DNA of 9,343 bases from an uncultured Nitrospina sp. (GTDB lineage Bacteria; Nitrospinota; Nitrospinia; Nitrospinales; VA-1), in the NCBI GenBank assembly GCA_913044145.1, contig CAJWOD010000042.1:1-9343 (forward strand), given 5' to 3'. A model generated the notes under the pieces. It saw nothing but the letters and a program-made list of their open reading frames with translations, had not been told where the DNA came from and did not search any database. Each line of letters opens with the position of its first letter. Position 1 is the first letter of the stretch. Shown piece by piece: positions 1 to 8,300 of this stretch. Made by a program: the position numbers and the translations under genes.

Positions 1-920
1 TCCTTGAGGGAAAAGGAGATGGAACATTTCATACGCCACGGCACATCAAAGTGGCAGAAGAACCAACGATGGTGGCAGCAGGTGATGTCAACCGTGACAA
101 TATTCCTGACTTGATTGTCAATTCGCGAGGGGAAGAAATGTTTGTTGTACTGCCTGGAAATGGGGATGGTAGCTTCAGGAAGCCCATTCCTATAAAAACA
201 GGGAAAGTACCCTTAAACGTTATCCTGGCAGATTTTAATAACGATGAAAAACTCGATGCTGCCGTGACATTGACTTTCGATCAAATGGAAATTTATATGG
301 GAACCGGTGATGGTTATTTTAACAAAGGAGAAACATACCCTTCAGGATCACGCTCTTTTTCTGGGGTAGCAGAAGATTTCAATTCTGATGACAAAATCGA
401 CATAGCTCTAGCCACCAGCAGTACTAATTCGAGCTCTATTCGAGTTTTTCTTGGTAACGGCAACGGCACATTTCAAAAACCAATGGCTTACGCCAAAAAA
501 CTTGTTCCTCTAGCAGTAATCCTTGAAGATATGAACGAGGATGGAAAGTTCGACCTAGTATTTGCTTCTGGAAAAGGCGACAACTTATATATGCTCTATT
601 CCAAAGGCGATGGCACCTTCTCTGAGCCTATTTCATTTTCAGGCGGTGGAGGACCCTTTGCTCTAACCGCTGGGAACTTTAATCCAGACAAACTAAAAGA
701 TATCGCGGTTGCAAATTCCCGTTCCAGCAGTTTTTCATTGGTGGTACGAAACGCCAATGGAAGTTTTCATTACCCCACACGTGACTATATAGTTGATGGA
801 GGTACTGTATTGGCGATCACGAGCGGTGACTATAACCATAGTGGTATGAAAGACATCGCCGTAGCTAGCAATTTTAAAAATACCGTCGAAATCTACCTGC
901 AAAGACGAAGTTTTAAATAA
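1..920 (+). CDS. FG-GAP/VCBS repeat protein, C-terminal part (5' end outside window)
   Basis: The reading frame is open from the first complete codon at position 3, so the gene begins outside the window; the GTG at 51 is an internal valine, not a start. The protein is made of FG-GAP/VCBS-type repeats, each with a calcium-binding-like DxNxDxxxD loop, a DIAVA-like strand and a GxGDGTF turn. Counting from the GTG at 51, six loops lie at residues 12-20, 61-69, 109-117, 160-168, 209-217 and 260-268, a spacing of 48 to 51 residues. An extra GKGDGTF turn lies before position 51. The last two loops are degenerate: the first Asp is Asn at 209, and the middle Asp is Ser at 264. Such repeats build beta-propellers in exported or surface proteins, where they serve in adhesion or protein contacts. 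The partner is unknown, and any signal peptide or N-terminal domain is not visible. The gene converges with the YyaL-type gene across a 121-base gap. Confidence 0.88.
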   Translation, partial: LEGKGDGTFHTPRHIKVAEEPTMVAAGDVNRDNIPDLIVNSRGEEMFVVLPGNGDGSFRKPIPIKTGKVPLNVILADFNNDEKLDAAVTLTFDQMEIYMGTGDGYFNKGETYPSGSRSFSGVAEDFNSDDKIDIALATSSTNSSSIRVFLGNGNGTFQKPMAYAKKLVPLAVILEDMNEDGKFDLVFASGKGDNLYMLYSKGDGTFSEPISFSGGGGPFALTAGNFNPDKLKDIAVANSRSSSFSLVVRNANGSFHYPTRDYIVDGGTVLAITSGDYNHSGMKDIAVASNFKNTVEIYLQRRSFK

Positions 921-925
921 CTTCG
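906..925. other. Small hairpin overlapping the stop codon of the FG-GAP gene
   Basis: CGAAGTT (906-912) and AACTTCG (919-925) are perfect inverted arms of 7 bp around a 6-base loop that includes part of the stop codon TAA (918-920). The sequence after it on the + strand is A-rich (928-940), and the T-run only starts at 941, so it is not a textbook intrinsic terminator. It may still act as a weak terminator or mRNA 3'-end structure between the convergent genes. This is inference. Confidence 0.3.
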
Positions 926-1041
926 ACTTAAAAAAGAAAATTTTTGTTACTCTCTACAAATGATTAACTACCTGTCTTGCCAATTTTCTCCCGGCGTTAA
1001 TTTTTCATAACACTTAATTTTCATCAACAACAATCTTGATC

Positions 1042-3219
1042 TTATTCCTCATTAGAAGGCCGGGTAATTCCTGATTGCTGGAAAATCTTTCCCATCACTC
1101 CCATGAAGTTACTTTGTTCCTTCTCAAGTATCTGAGCATTCTTTTTATTTTCATCATAAATGTTCAAGCGGATCTCTTGAGGACGTTCCAACAACCTATC
1201 CAAAGCTTTTGCAGTGCTGACCGGTGGGTGACAAGTTCCTTTTTGGCATATATAAACCGTTGGCTCAGTTGAGTTTTTACCCTCAGCCAAAAAAAGTTTT
1301 GACTCACCGTGTTCACTCCAAACGACCACCTTATTGGGACGATAATCGGTATGCAACACTTTCCACATTTCATCAAACACTGCGTCCTCTTTAGGCCCGG
1401 CAAAAACAACTTCTGTTGGCGAAAGGTTGGATGAACTTAGTGTTGATAATAAACCTGTAAACGCAACTGGGTTCTGCTCCATAAAAACCTGAAATGCTTT
1501 GACGGTTTCTTCAGATTTTTCTATGTAGGTTTTATTCCCTGTCAAACGACCCAGTTTTAATAATGCCATGGAGGCAATAGCATTTGAAGAAGGCATAGCT
1601 TCATCCGCTGGATTTTTGAGTTTTGTCACCAAGCGCTCTCTCAATTTACCCGATAGGAAAAAACCGCCCTCGTCCTTATCCCAGAATTCCTTGATCATTG
1701 CATCCGCGACTTGCCTTGCTTTACTAATCCATTCACTTTGCAAAGAGGTTTCATATAGAGTAATAAGGGCTTCAAAGAAATATGCATAATCTTCCAAACA
1801 ACCAGCGATACTGCTTTGTCCATCTTTATAGATACGATGTAATTTCCCATCCTTCCATTGCTCCGACCAAATAAATTCAGCACACCGTTTTGCTGTCTTT
1901 ATATATTTTTCTTCTCCCAATACGGAGTAGCCTGTTGCCAACGCAGTAATCATCAACCCATTCCACGAAGTTATGATTTTTTTATCTGTATCGGGACAAG
2001 TTCTTTTTCGCCGGGCCTCAAAAAGAGTTTTCTTTCCTTTTTTTAAGATATGATCCGCTTCGAATATAGGAATATTTTCCATATCTGCAAGGGCTTCCAC
2101 TTTCATATTTAAATACAAAACATTTCGCCCACCCAATTGGCCTTTTGGGGTCATACCAAAAGCCTTACTAAAAATTTTGGCATGCTTGGGCCCTAAAAGG
2201 TTAAGCACTTCCTTTAGTTCCCAGGTATACCAGATCCCCTCTTTTCCATCCGTATCTGCATCCTGACTGGAAAAAAAAGCCCCTTCTTGGGAGGTCATTT
2301 CACTCTCCATCCAGAAAAATATTTGCTCTGGAATTTCACGATAAATATCCTGTTTTGTTGCCTGAAACATATCTAGAAACAATTTTGCAAGTAATCCGTT
2401 GTCATAAAGCATTTTTTCGAAATGTGGAACTCGCCAGAAGCGATCAGTTGAGTAACGATGAAATCCACCTCCCAACTGGTCGAACACCCCCCCCTCCGCC
2501 ATTTTGGTTAAACTTTTATCAAGAATATGCAAAGTCTCTTCATCTCCTGTTTCCGCCCAATACCTAAGCATAAGGGTGTAATGCATTGGCTCAGGAAACT
2601 TCATTCCTGATCCGAACCCTCCACATTCTTCATCAAACCGTTTTTTAAGTATATCTATTGCCCCCTTAATGAGTTTGCCAGGCTTTACTCCCAGGGATTT
2701 ACCTGCCTTATTTTGCAAATGGATCTTTTCTAATAAGTTTTGTGATTTAATATCTGTTTGAATTGGGTCATCCGAGAAAAGTTTGTAGGCTTCTTCCAGT
2801 ATCTGAGGAAATCCGGGTCGATTGAATTTTGGCGTGGGAGGGAAATAGGTCCCACCAAGATAAGGTTTTTGGTCAGGAGTGAGAAATATGCTTAAAGGCC
2901 AACCTCCTTGCCCGGTTAATTCTACCAATGCTTTCATATAAATAGCATCGACATCTGGGTATTCTTCCCGATCCACTTTAATGTTAACAAACCATTGGTT
3001 CATTAATTCAGCTATTTTCTGGTTTTCAAAACATTCGTGAGCCATGACATGGCACCAATGGCAGGAGGAATAACCAATACTCAAAAATATTGGTTTGTTT
3101 TCTTCTTTTGCTTTCTGCAATGCTTCTTGTCCCCAGGGATACCAATCAACTGGATTGGTAGCATGTTGCAACAAATAAGGACTTGTTTCCCTAAACAAGC
3201 GAACCTGATGATTAGACAA
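1042..3219 (-). CDS. YyaL/SSP411-type thioredoxin-domain protein (DUF255)
   Basis: This 725-residue protein has the two-part layout of the YyaL / spermatogenesis-associated protein 20 (SSP411) family. The N-terminal thioredoxin-fold DUF255 domain (about 1-165) contains SSCHWCHVMAHECFEN with a CxxC-type pair at C53 and C56, then KVDREEYPDVD (81-91) and GGWPLSIFLTPD (105-116). The rest is an (alpha/alpha) barrel like N-acylglucosamine 2-epimerase or glycosidases, with GGGFHRYSTDRFWRVPHFEK (250-269), DADTDG (320-325), SWNGLM (418-423) and LEDYAY (475-480). A C-terminal CQKGTCHPP holds C658 and C663. The length is normal for the family. There is no signal peptide, so it is probably cytoplasmic. 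Its true reaction is not established, although a redox role is suggested by the CxxC. Translation starts at TTG: an in-frame TAA lies a few codons upstream, no ATG lies between, and an AGAAGAGG site sits 7 bases before. A run of eight G lies in codons 242-245. Confidence 0.93.
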   Translation of the reverse strand: MSNHQVRLFRETSPYLLQHATNPVDWYPWGQEALQKAKEENKPIFLSIGYSSCHWCHVMAHECFENQKIAELMNQWFVNIKVDREEYPDVDAIYMKALVELTGQGGWPLSIFLTPDQKPYLGGTYFPPTPKFNRPGFPQILEEAYKLFSDDPIQTDIKSQNLLEKIHLQNKAGKSLGVKPGKLIKGAIDILKKRFDEECGGFGSGMKFPEPMHYTLMLRYWAETGDEETLHILDKSLTKMAEGGVFDQLGGGFHRYSTDRFWRVPHFEKMLYDNGLLAKLFLDMFQATKQDIYREIPEQIFFWMESEMTSQEGAFFSSQDADTDGKEGIWYTWELKEVLNLLGPKHAKIFSKAFGMTPKGQLGGRNVLYLNMKVEALADMENIPIFEADHILKKGKKTLFEARRKRTCPDTDKKIITSWNGLMITALATGYSVLGEEKYIKTAKRCAEFIWSEQWKDGKLHRIYKDGQSSIAGCLEDYAYFFEALITLYETSLQSEWISKARQVADAMIKEFWDKDEGGFFLSGKLRERLVTKLKNPADEAMPSSNAIASMALLKLGRLTGNKTYIEKSEETVKAFQVFMEQNPVAFTGLLSTLSSSNLSPTEVVFAGPKEDAVFDEMWKVLHTDYRPNKVVVWSEHGESKLFLAEGKNSTEPTVYICQKGTCHPPVSTAKALDRLLERPQEIRLNIYDENKKNAQILEKEQSNFMGVMGKIFQQSGITRPSNEE

Positions 3220-3226
3220 AACGAAA

Positions 3227-3234
3227 CCTCTTCT
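3227..3234 (-). promoter_or_regulatory. Ribosome binding site supporting a TTG start
   Basis: On the - strand AGAAGAGG lies 7 bases before the TTG at 3219. An in-frame TAA occurs upstream and no ATG or GTG lies between, so this site fixes the start of the YyaL-type gene. Confidence 0.6.
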
Positions 3235-3251
3235 GGTTAGGAAAAATTAGA

Positions 3252-3280
3252 ATACTAAAAATCAAGGCGAGAAAAAACAA
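3252..3280 (-). promoter_or_regulatory. Candidate promoter for the YyaL-type gene
   Basis: TTGTTT (3275-3280, -35) and TAGTAT (3252-3257, -10) on the - strand are 17 bases apart. The pair lies in the 103-base gap after mlaA and about 30 bases before the TTG start. Matches to the sigma-70 consensus are only 3/6 and 4/6, and the gap is AT-rich, so this may be chance. Confidence 0.3.
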
Positions 3281-3322
3281 GAAGAAGGATTTAATTACGG
3301 GGGGGGAATAAATTTATTCTTA

Positions 3323-4252
3323 CTATTTTTTTAAGAGGCCGTGCCGGAATTGATGATAAAAATCACGCACACTCTCATATTCATCCAAAGCACTGTCTTC
3401 CAATTGTTTTTTATCATCAATTATAAATGAGATCTGATTGACATTATCTTCTGCATTAATTATCACATTTTGTCCGAAGCTTAAAGTCAATAAGGCACCC
3501 GGACTCATTAACGTATCTACTGTCCTACCTAACATATTACGGGCTGTAGCGGGACCAAAAAAAGGTAAAACAAGATAAGGCCCGGTAGGAATACCAAAAG
3601 AGCCTAAGGCCTGATCAAAATCTTCATTTACATCGCTGATCCCGTATTCTTCACCCGCAACATCTGCATATCCACCAAATCCAAACGCCGTATTGATCAC
3701 GGTCCGAGCGAGAATACGACCTGATTCCTTGAATTTCAGTTGCAAAATACAGCTTAGAAACTTTGCCGGGAACAGAACGTTGTTATAAAGATTCCTAATA
3801 CCAATCCTCAAATCCTCATGGACTATATCCCTGTAGCCCCTTACAAAAGGCTCCACAGCATTATCATACATAGCTTCATTTATTCCAAACATCCACCGAT
3901 TATATCCTTCAAAAGGATCTGAGAGAATAGGGATATCTTTTTCATTTTCGGCAAAGGGATCTTCCATATCCTCATATTCTTCAATTTTTTGAGGCGATCT
4001 CTTAGTCCCTTGAGCAGTCTCAATCGAGTTTGGCCAATCACTAGCTTTTGGCAGTTCCTTTTCGAGCCGAATCGTTACATCAGCCGCTTGTACAAATGCA
4101 TCATTACTAACTTGGGAGATAAAATTAGGAGTATTATTTTCCAGTAACGTGCTTGCGGAACTATTCGCCCAGGAGGATGAAGAGTTTAGGGCAAGAAAGA
4201 TAGCAACAATTAAAAATATTTTGCTTGCGGACTGAATAGTTTTATTAAACAT
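3323..4252 (-). CDS. mlaA: MlaA/VacJ-family outer-membrane lipid asymmetry protein
   Basis: This 309-residue protein belongs to the MlaA (VacJ) family. Known members sit in the outer membrane as a ring-shaped channel that removes phospholipids from the outer leaflet and hands them to periplasmic MlaC. The family core spans about 110-300, with DPFEGYNRWMFGINEAMYD (112-130), a FRGY-like FVRGYRD (136-142), NLYNNVLFPAKF (154-165), NTAFGFGGYADVA (187-199) and GIPTGPYLVLPFFGPATARN (220-239). The N-terminus is a signal peptide with a hydrophobic stretch at about 11-22 and a likely signal peptidase I site after SWA at 29. There is no Cys lipobox, unlike the E. coli lipoprotein. Residues 30-110 are a long, partly acidic linker. 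The start is taken as ATG 4252, not the GTG at 4303: AAGGGG lies just before the ATG, the signal peptide then begins properly, and a TATAAT box lies inside the longer version. No mlaB-F genes are nearby. Confidence 0.95.
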   Translation of the reverse strand: MFNKTIQSASKIFLIVAIFLALNSSSSWANSSASTLLENNTPNFISQVSNDAFVQAADVTIRLEKELPKASDWPNSIETAQGTKRSPQKIEEYEDMEDPFAENEKDIPILSDPFEGYNRWMFGINEAMYDNAVEPFVRGYRDIVHEDLRIGIRNLYNNVLFPAKFLSCILQLKFKESGRILARTVINTAFGFGGYADVAGEEYGISDVNEDFDQALGSFGIPTGPYLVLPFFGPATARNMLGRTVDTLMSPGALLTLSFGQNVIINAEDNVNQISFIIDDKKQLEDSALDEYESVRDFYHQFRHGLLKK

Positions 4253-4283
4253 TATTCCCCTTAAATTAAACTGAAAATGTCTA

Positions 4284-4289
4284 ATTATA
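4284..4289 (-). promoter_or_regulatory. Probable -10 box of the mlaA promoter
   Basis: A perfect TATAAT on the - strand lies 31 bases before the mlaA ATG, giving a predicted leader of about 25 bases with AAGGGG at its end. No good -35 is present; TTAATT at 17 bases is the best match. Together with the terminator-like hairpin upstream, it suggests mlaA is transcribed on its own. Confidence 0.5.
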
Positions 4290-4411
4290 ACCAACCAAAA
4301 CACAAAAATTAATTAACAGAGATGATACATCAAAATTTTAAGCTGGAAAACTTATATTTCTTGTAAATTTGCCGATGTTTACAATATTTAATAAAAACTC
4401 AGTTTTATAGT

Positions 4412-4441
4412 AAAAAAGCACTATTCCATGCAGGAATTTGC
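4412..4441 (-). terminator. Probable intrinsic terminator after the small TPR gene
   Basis: On the - strand, 22 bases after the TPR gene stop, GCA (4439-4441) plus ATTCC (4433-4437) pair with GGAAT (4423-4427) plus TGC (4418-4420). The loop is 5 bases, with a small internal loop (A4438 against A4422-G4421). Six T follow at once (4412-4417). The stem is short and only moderately GC-rich, so termination may be partial. Confidence 0.5.
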
Positions 4442-4462
4442 ACCTATTTTTTTATAAGTATT

Positions 4463-5212
4463 TCAAGGGTTTTTTAACGGCTCTGGAAAGGCTTCGGCTA
4501 ACCTGCTAATTGAACCTTGTGGCAAGAAAATATTTGCCGCACGCGCCTTTTGGACCTGCTGCCAAGCTTTTTCATAACGTTTAAGGTTGTATAATACATC
4601 GACACGCATGGCATACGCCGTACTATTCAATGGATGAAGAGCGATACTTTCATTTAATTTGCCTAAGGATTCCTCATATTTTCCTAATGCATTCAAGGAG
4701 GCTCCCCAATAAGCATAAGCATTACTATGTTCTGGATTAATCTCAAGAACTGTGCGGTAGTGTGCGATGGCTTCTTCAAAATTTTTATCCATAGCTAAAG
4801 TCAATCCCCAGTAGAGATGGGCTTTTTCATCGGTTGGATCGTTTTTAGCTGCCACAACAAAATGATTAATAGCTTCCTGCGTTTTCTTTAACTTAACTAA
4901 AGAAATCCCCCACCAGGTATGAAGCTTTGCATGATCCGGATACTCTTTTGCTACTTTTTCGGCCATATCAACCGCTTCCTGATATTTTCCCAAGGCATTC
5001 ATTTCGCGAATAGCTTTTATCGGATCAATTTTAATTGTTTGCTTCTTCCCTTTGGGGTTTTGTAATTGTTTAAGACGAGCTTGGGATTTTTTATTAGCTA
5101 TTTCTTCGGCCCGCACTGCTTCTTCCATTTGATCTTTTGCAGCAAGATACAAAAACCCAACTACAGTAATTACAATACAAAGGAACCAAATGACTTTAAA
5201 TTTAGTGGGCAT
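4463..5212 (-). CDS. Membrane-anchored TPR protein
   Basis: This 249-residue protein has an N-terminal membrane anchor (about 7-25, after a basic MPTKFK), a charged, probably helical linker (27-50) and about five tetratricopeptide repeats from about 62 to 228. Typical TPR signatures are visible, such as GKYQEAVDMAEKVAKEYPDH (75-94), NFEEAIAHYRTVLEINPEH (144-162) and GKYEESLGKLNESIALHP (177-194). Three successive helix-A segments carry a WWG or YWG triplet (100-102, 134-136, 168-170), which suggests recent repeat duplication. The topology points to repeats on the periplasmic face of the inner membrane, where they would scaffold protein complexes; no enzyme domain is present and the partner is unknown. 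The gene lies 85 bases after the fusion gene, which itself ends in TPRs, so a joint role is possible. The start is ATG at 5212; no clear Shine-Dalgarno site is present and a 6-bp hairpin occupies that place. Confidence 0.85.
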   Translation of the reverse strand: MPTKFKVIWFLCIVITVVGFLYLAAKDQMEEAVRAEEIANKKSQARLKQLQNPKGKKQTIKIDPIKAIREMNALGKYQEAVDMAEKVAKEYPDHAKLHTWWGISLVKLKKTQEAINHFVVAAKNDPTDEKAHLYWGLTLAMDKNFEEAIAHYRTVLEINPEHSNAYAYWGASLNALGKYEESLGKLNESIALHPLNSTAYAMRVDVLYNLKRYEKAWQQVQKARAANIFLPQGSISRLAEAFPEPLKNP

Positions 5213-5215
5213 CCA

Positions 5216-5230
5216 ATTTGACTTTCAAAT
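5216..5230 (-). promoter_or_regulatory. Hairpin at the ribosome-binding position of the small TPR gene
   Basis: ATTTGA and TCAAAT form a perfect 6-bp stem with a 3-base loop, ending 3 bases before the ATG at 5212. No purine-rich Shine-Dalgarno motif is seen outside it. The stem is all A/T except for one G-C pair, so it is weak. A role in controlling translation is only a possibility. Confidence 0.25.
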
Positions 5231-5274
5231 ATTCGGGATAATTATTCCGGCAGGGCCGCAGACTGTTTGGTGTG

Positions 5275-5301
5275 AGTATACCTTATATTTCAAAGGATCA
5301 A
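5275..5301 (-). promoter_or_regulatory. Weak promoter candidate before the small TPR gene
   Basis: On the - strand TTGATC (5296-5301) and TATACT (5275-5280) lie 15 bases apart. The -10 is good (5/6), but the spacer is short and the -35 overlaps the end of the preceding gene. The TPR gene may equally be read through from the fusion gene. Confidence 0.22.
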
Positions 5302-8300
5302 AGTTTCTTTAATAATTTTTCTGCTTTTTCAATCAACTTCTGATCCTCAGATCGGTTCTTAGCTAAATTTAAAAATGACTGAAGATGTTTTCTAGCTACA
5401 GATGGAGCATTGTTTTGCAACTGAACCCCTAGATAAAAATGCGCCAAAGAATATTTTGGGTTCCATTTCAAAGATGCTTCAAACTCTTCAATAGCTCGTC
5501 GAGGATCTTTCTTAAAGGCATAGGCCAAACCCTTAAAAAGGCTAAGTTCATGATCGCCATCGTACCATTCGAGTGTATCATTTATAATCTTTATGGCTTT
5601 ATCAGGTTGACCAGAAAAAATATACAATCTTGCTAAACTCAGGCTGCCAAAAACATAAAAGGGGTTCGAGTTTAGTGTATTCAAATACGCTTGTTCCGCT
5701 TTTTCGGTCAACTTTAATTCCTGGTAAATATTTCCAATATTCATTTGGGCCAGAATATGTTGTGGATCTAAAGCTAAAACTTTTGCATAGAAATCCAAAG
5801 CTTGAGTAATGTCTCCCACGTTGTAAGCTGCTTCTGCTTGCTCTAACAAGGTTGTCATTCGAGCCTTACGTTTTATTTCTTCTATCTGACTTTCAGATCT
5901 TTCCAATCGTAAAAGCCTTTTATTTACCCGATTGATAATTTCTGGTTGAATATTTTTAAAGTTGACGAATTCCGGCTCCAACTTAATAAAAGGGGTTAGC
6001 TGTCTTACGAGCAGGTCTCTTTCATCTTTATAAACATATTCCGGCGCATTGAACTCCAAAAATGAGTTGTCATCAGTATGCAGAATAGTGTTTTTACTAA
6101 ACTCTACAAGGCTTGGGCGAGACATGATCATTAAACTCATTAAATCAGGCACATTCCTAATACCGATATGCGCAAAATCTTTTCCTGTAATTTCATTTTT
6201 TAAATATTTTTGAGTTTTTTCAAACGATAGTCGATATTCCTGTTCAGAACCTATCAACAAATAATCATCCCCGGCTATCGATTCCCACATCGTTACAAAT
6301 GGAAATTGCTCGGTGAACGAGCGAATGATAGATTTGAAGCTATCTGGCGACATATTGGTATGCACCCAAATACAAGCGAGTCCTCCCGGGTTCAACCTCT
6401 TTTTTAGTAGATCGAAAAAGTCGACCGTGAATAAAGCCCCTACCCCAGATATCCAAGGATTAGAAGGTTCGGAAACGATCACATCATAAGATTTTTTTGA
6501 TAGCGCAATATGATTTCGCCCATCTTCGAGTAATATAGAAAGCCTTTCATCATTTAAAGCATTATGGTTAAATGGGTCAAAAAACCTTGATCCTTCTATG
6601 ACTGCAGGTGAGATTTCTACGAGATTAATTTTATCTACCGGAAACTGTTCGACTGCTCCCAAAGTAATTCCACTCCCCTGACCGATCACCAGGGCGGATT
6701 TAGGATTTTCATGAAAAAGCATTGGCAAATAGCCCGATAACAACTGAGTTCGCATATCCAAGGCTAAAGACGCATCCGTTTTTCCATTTACACGCAGGAA
6801 AATATTCCCCGAAGCAGAAAGTTCGGTAGTTACCGTTGTATGAACACCCTCTTTAAAAAATAGAATCTTATTTTTCTTTAACTCCGCCTCCTTTAAATCT
6901 CCAATCCGGTAAGGCATGAAAGAACCGCTAGAAATAACAGACCTGTCCCACGGGGCTATCCAGTTTGCAAAAAACACACAGAAAATGAATACACCCGGTA
7001 AGCCATATATTTTCCAGTTAAAACTAAGTTGCGATCCAAGTGCCAAAAGGGTGATACCTAAAAGAACATTTAGAAAAACCATACTAAGAATAGTGGCCTG
7101 TATTCCCAGCGTGGGAATCAAAACAAAACCCCCCATGAACGAACCTATTATCGCACCAACGGTATTGAAGGCATAAGCCCTACCTACATTTTGACCTACC
7201 GTTTCCAATTTGGTTGCCAATATTTTGATTACAATTGGAAACTGGGCTCCCATAAAAAAAGTTGGAATAAAAAGAAGCCCAAGAATTGTTATAAAATTGG
7301 CTCCTTGCATGATGTGAAATTGTTGCCCTAAATTCTCATATACCCATCTATTTACAAAAGGGATGCGGCCAAAAAGAGGAATAATAAATAACGAAGAAAG
7401 TCCTATTATTATTTGAGTTACCCCAAAACCTCTTATTAGATACTTTATCCTATACAGAAGATTTGAGGTCGTTACTGTACCCACCGCTAACCCAAAAATA
7501 AATATCGCAAGAATGAGGCTGAATGCATATACCGAAGAGCCCAGCAACAAGGACAAAATTCTTGTCCAAGTTACTTGGTAAACCAAAGCCGCCAATCCAG
7601 AAACAGCAAAACTCAGCAGTATAAACAGATCACGTTTTTGAAGGGAAGCGCCCACTTCTTTAGAAGGAGGAGCTAAATAAGATAAACGCTCTTTCAGTGG
7701 CGGCTTGAATATAAAGTAAATTAGTAAAGCGATACAAATATTGGCAACAGCAGCCACGCTTATTGTTGACTGCACTCCTAAAAACCGCATAAAAACAAAA
7801 GCTGAAGCTAAAGCACCCACAACTGCCCCAAAGGTGTTGATGGAATATAACCTACCTACATCTTTTCCTATAAAGTTTTCATCACGGGAGACAAGTTTAC
7901 TGAGGACTGGAAGGGTGGCACCCATAAAAGTTGCAGGAATAATTAGCAGAAAGCCACATACAAGAAATCTCACCAAACTAGTTTGAGTGTAAGAATCCCC
8001 AAGGTTCAGATAAATCCACTGAAACAAAGGGAGTGCAAGCTCGATGAGCAAGGGGATGAACAAACAATATAGACCAATACCAGCTTCGAGAATCGCATAT
8101 GCTGCTAGTGGATTGAAGTCCCGGTCAATGATCTTACCTCCAACAAAACTACCTAGAGCTAAGCCACCCATGAATGCTGTTAAAACTGTTGATATGGAGT
8201 AATGGGTATTACCCATTATCAAGGTAAGCAAACGGGTCCACACAACCTCATAGACGAGGCCTGTGACACCTGACACGAAAAAAAATAAGAAAATCCAAAT

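Noticed and set aside
997..1024. Short direct repeat TTAATTTTTCAT / TTAATTTTCAT in the convergent gap
   Set aside because: A two-copy, low-complexity A/T repeat with one base difference is expected by chance in such sequence.
1568..1789. Open frames antisense to the YyaL-type gene and the fusion gene (several of 60-90 codons)
   Set aside because: They lie wholly inside strongly supported genes, show no domain-like sequence and have no ribosome sites of note.
4253..4303. 17-residue N-terminal extension of MlaA from GTG 4303
   Set aside because: It places basic and polar residues before the signal peptide, contains the TATAAT box, and has no better ribosome site than ATG 4252.
5239..5260. CGGC-CCT-GCCG hairpin in the gap after the fusion gene as a terminator
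   Set aside because: The stem is only 4 bp and no T-run follows on the - strand.
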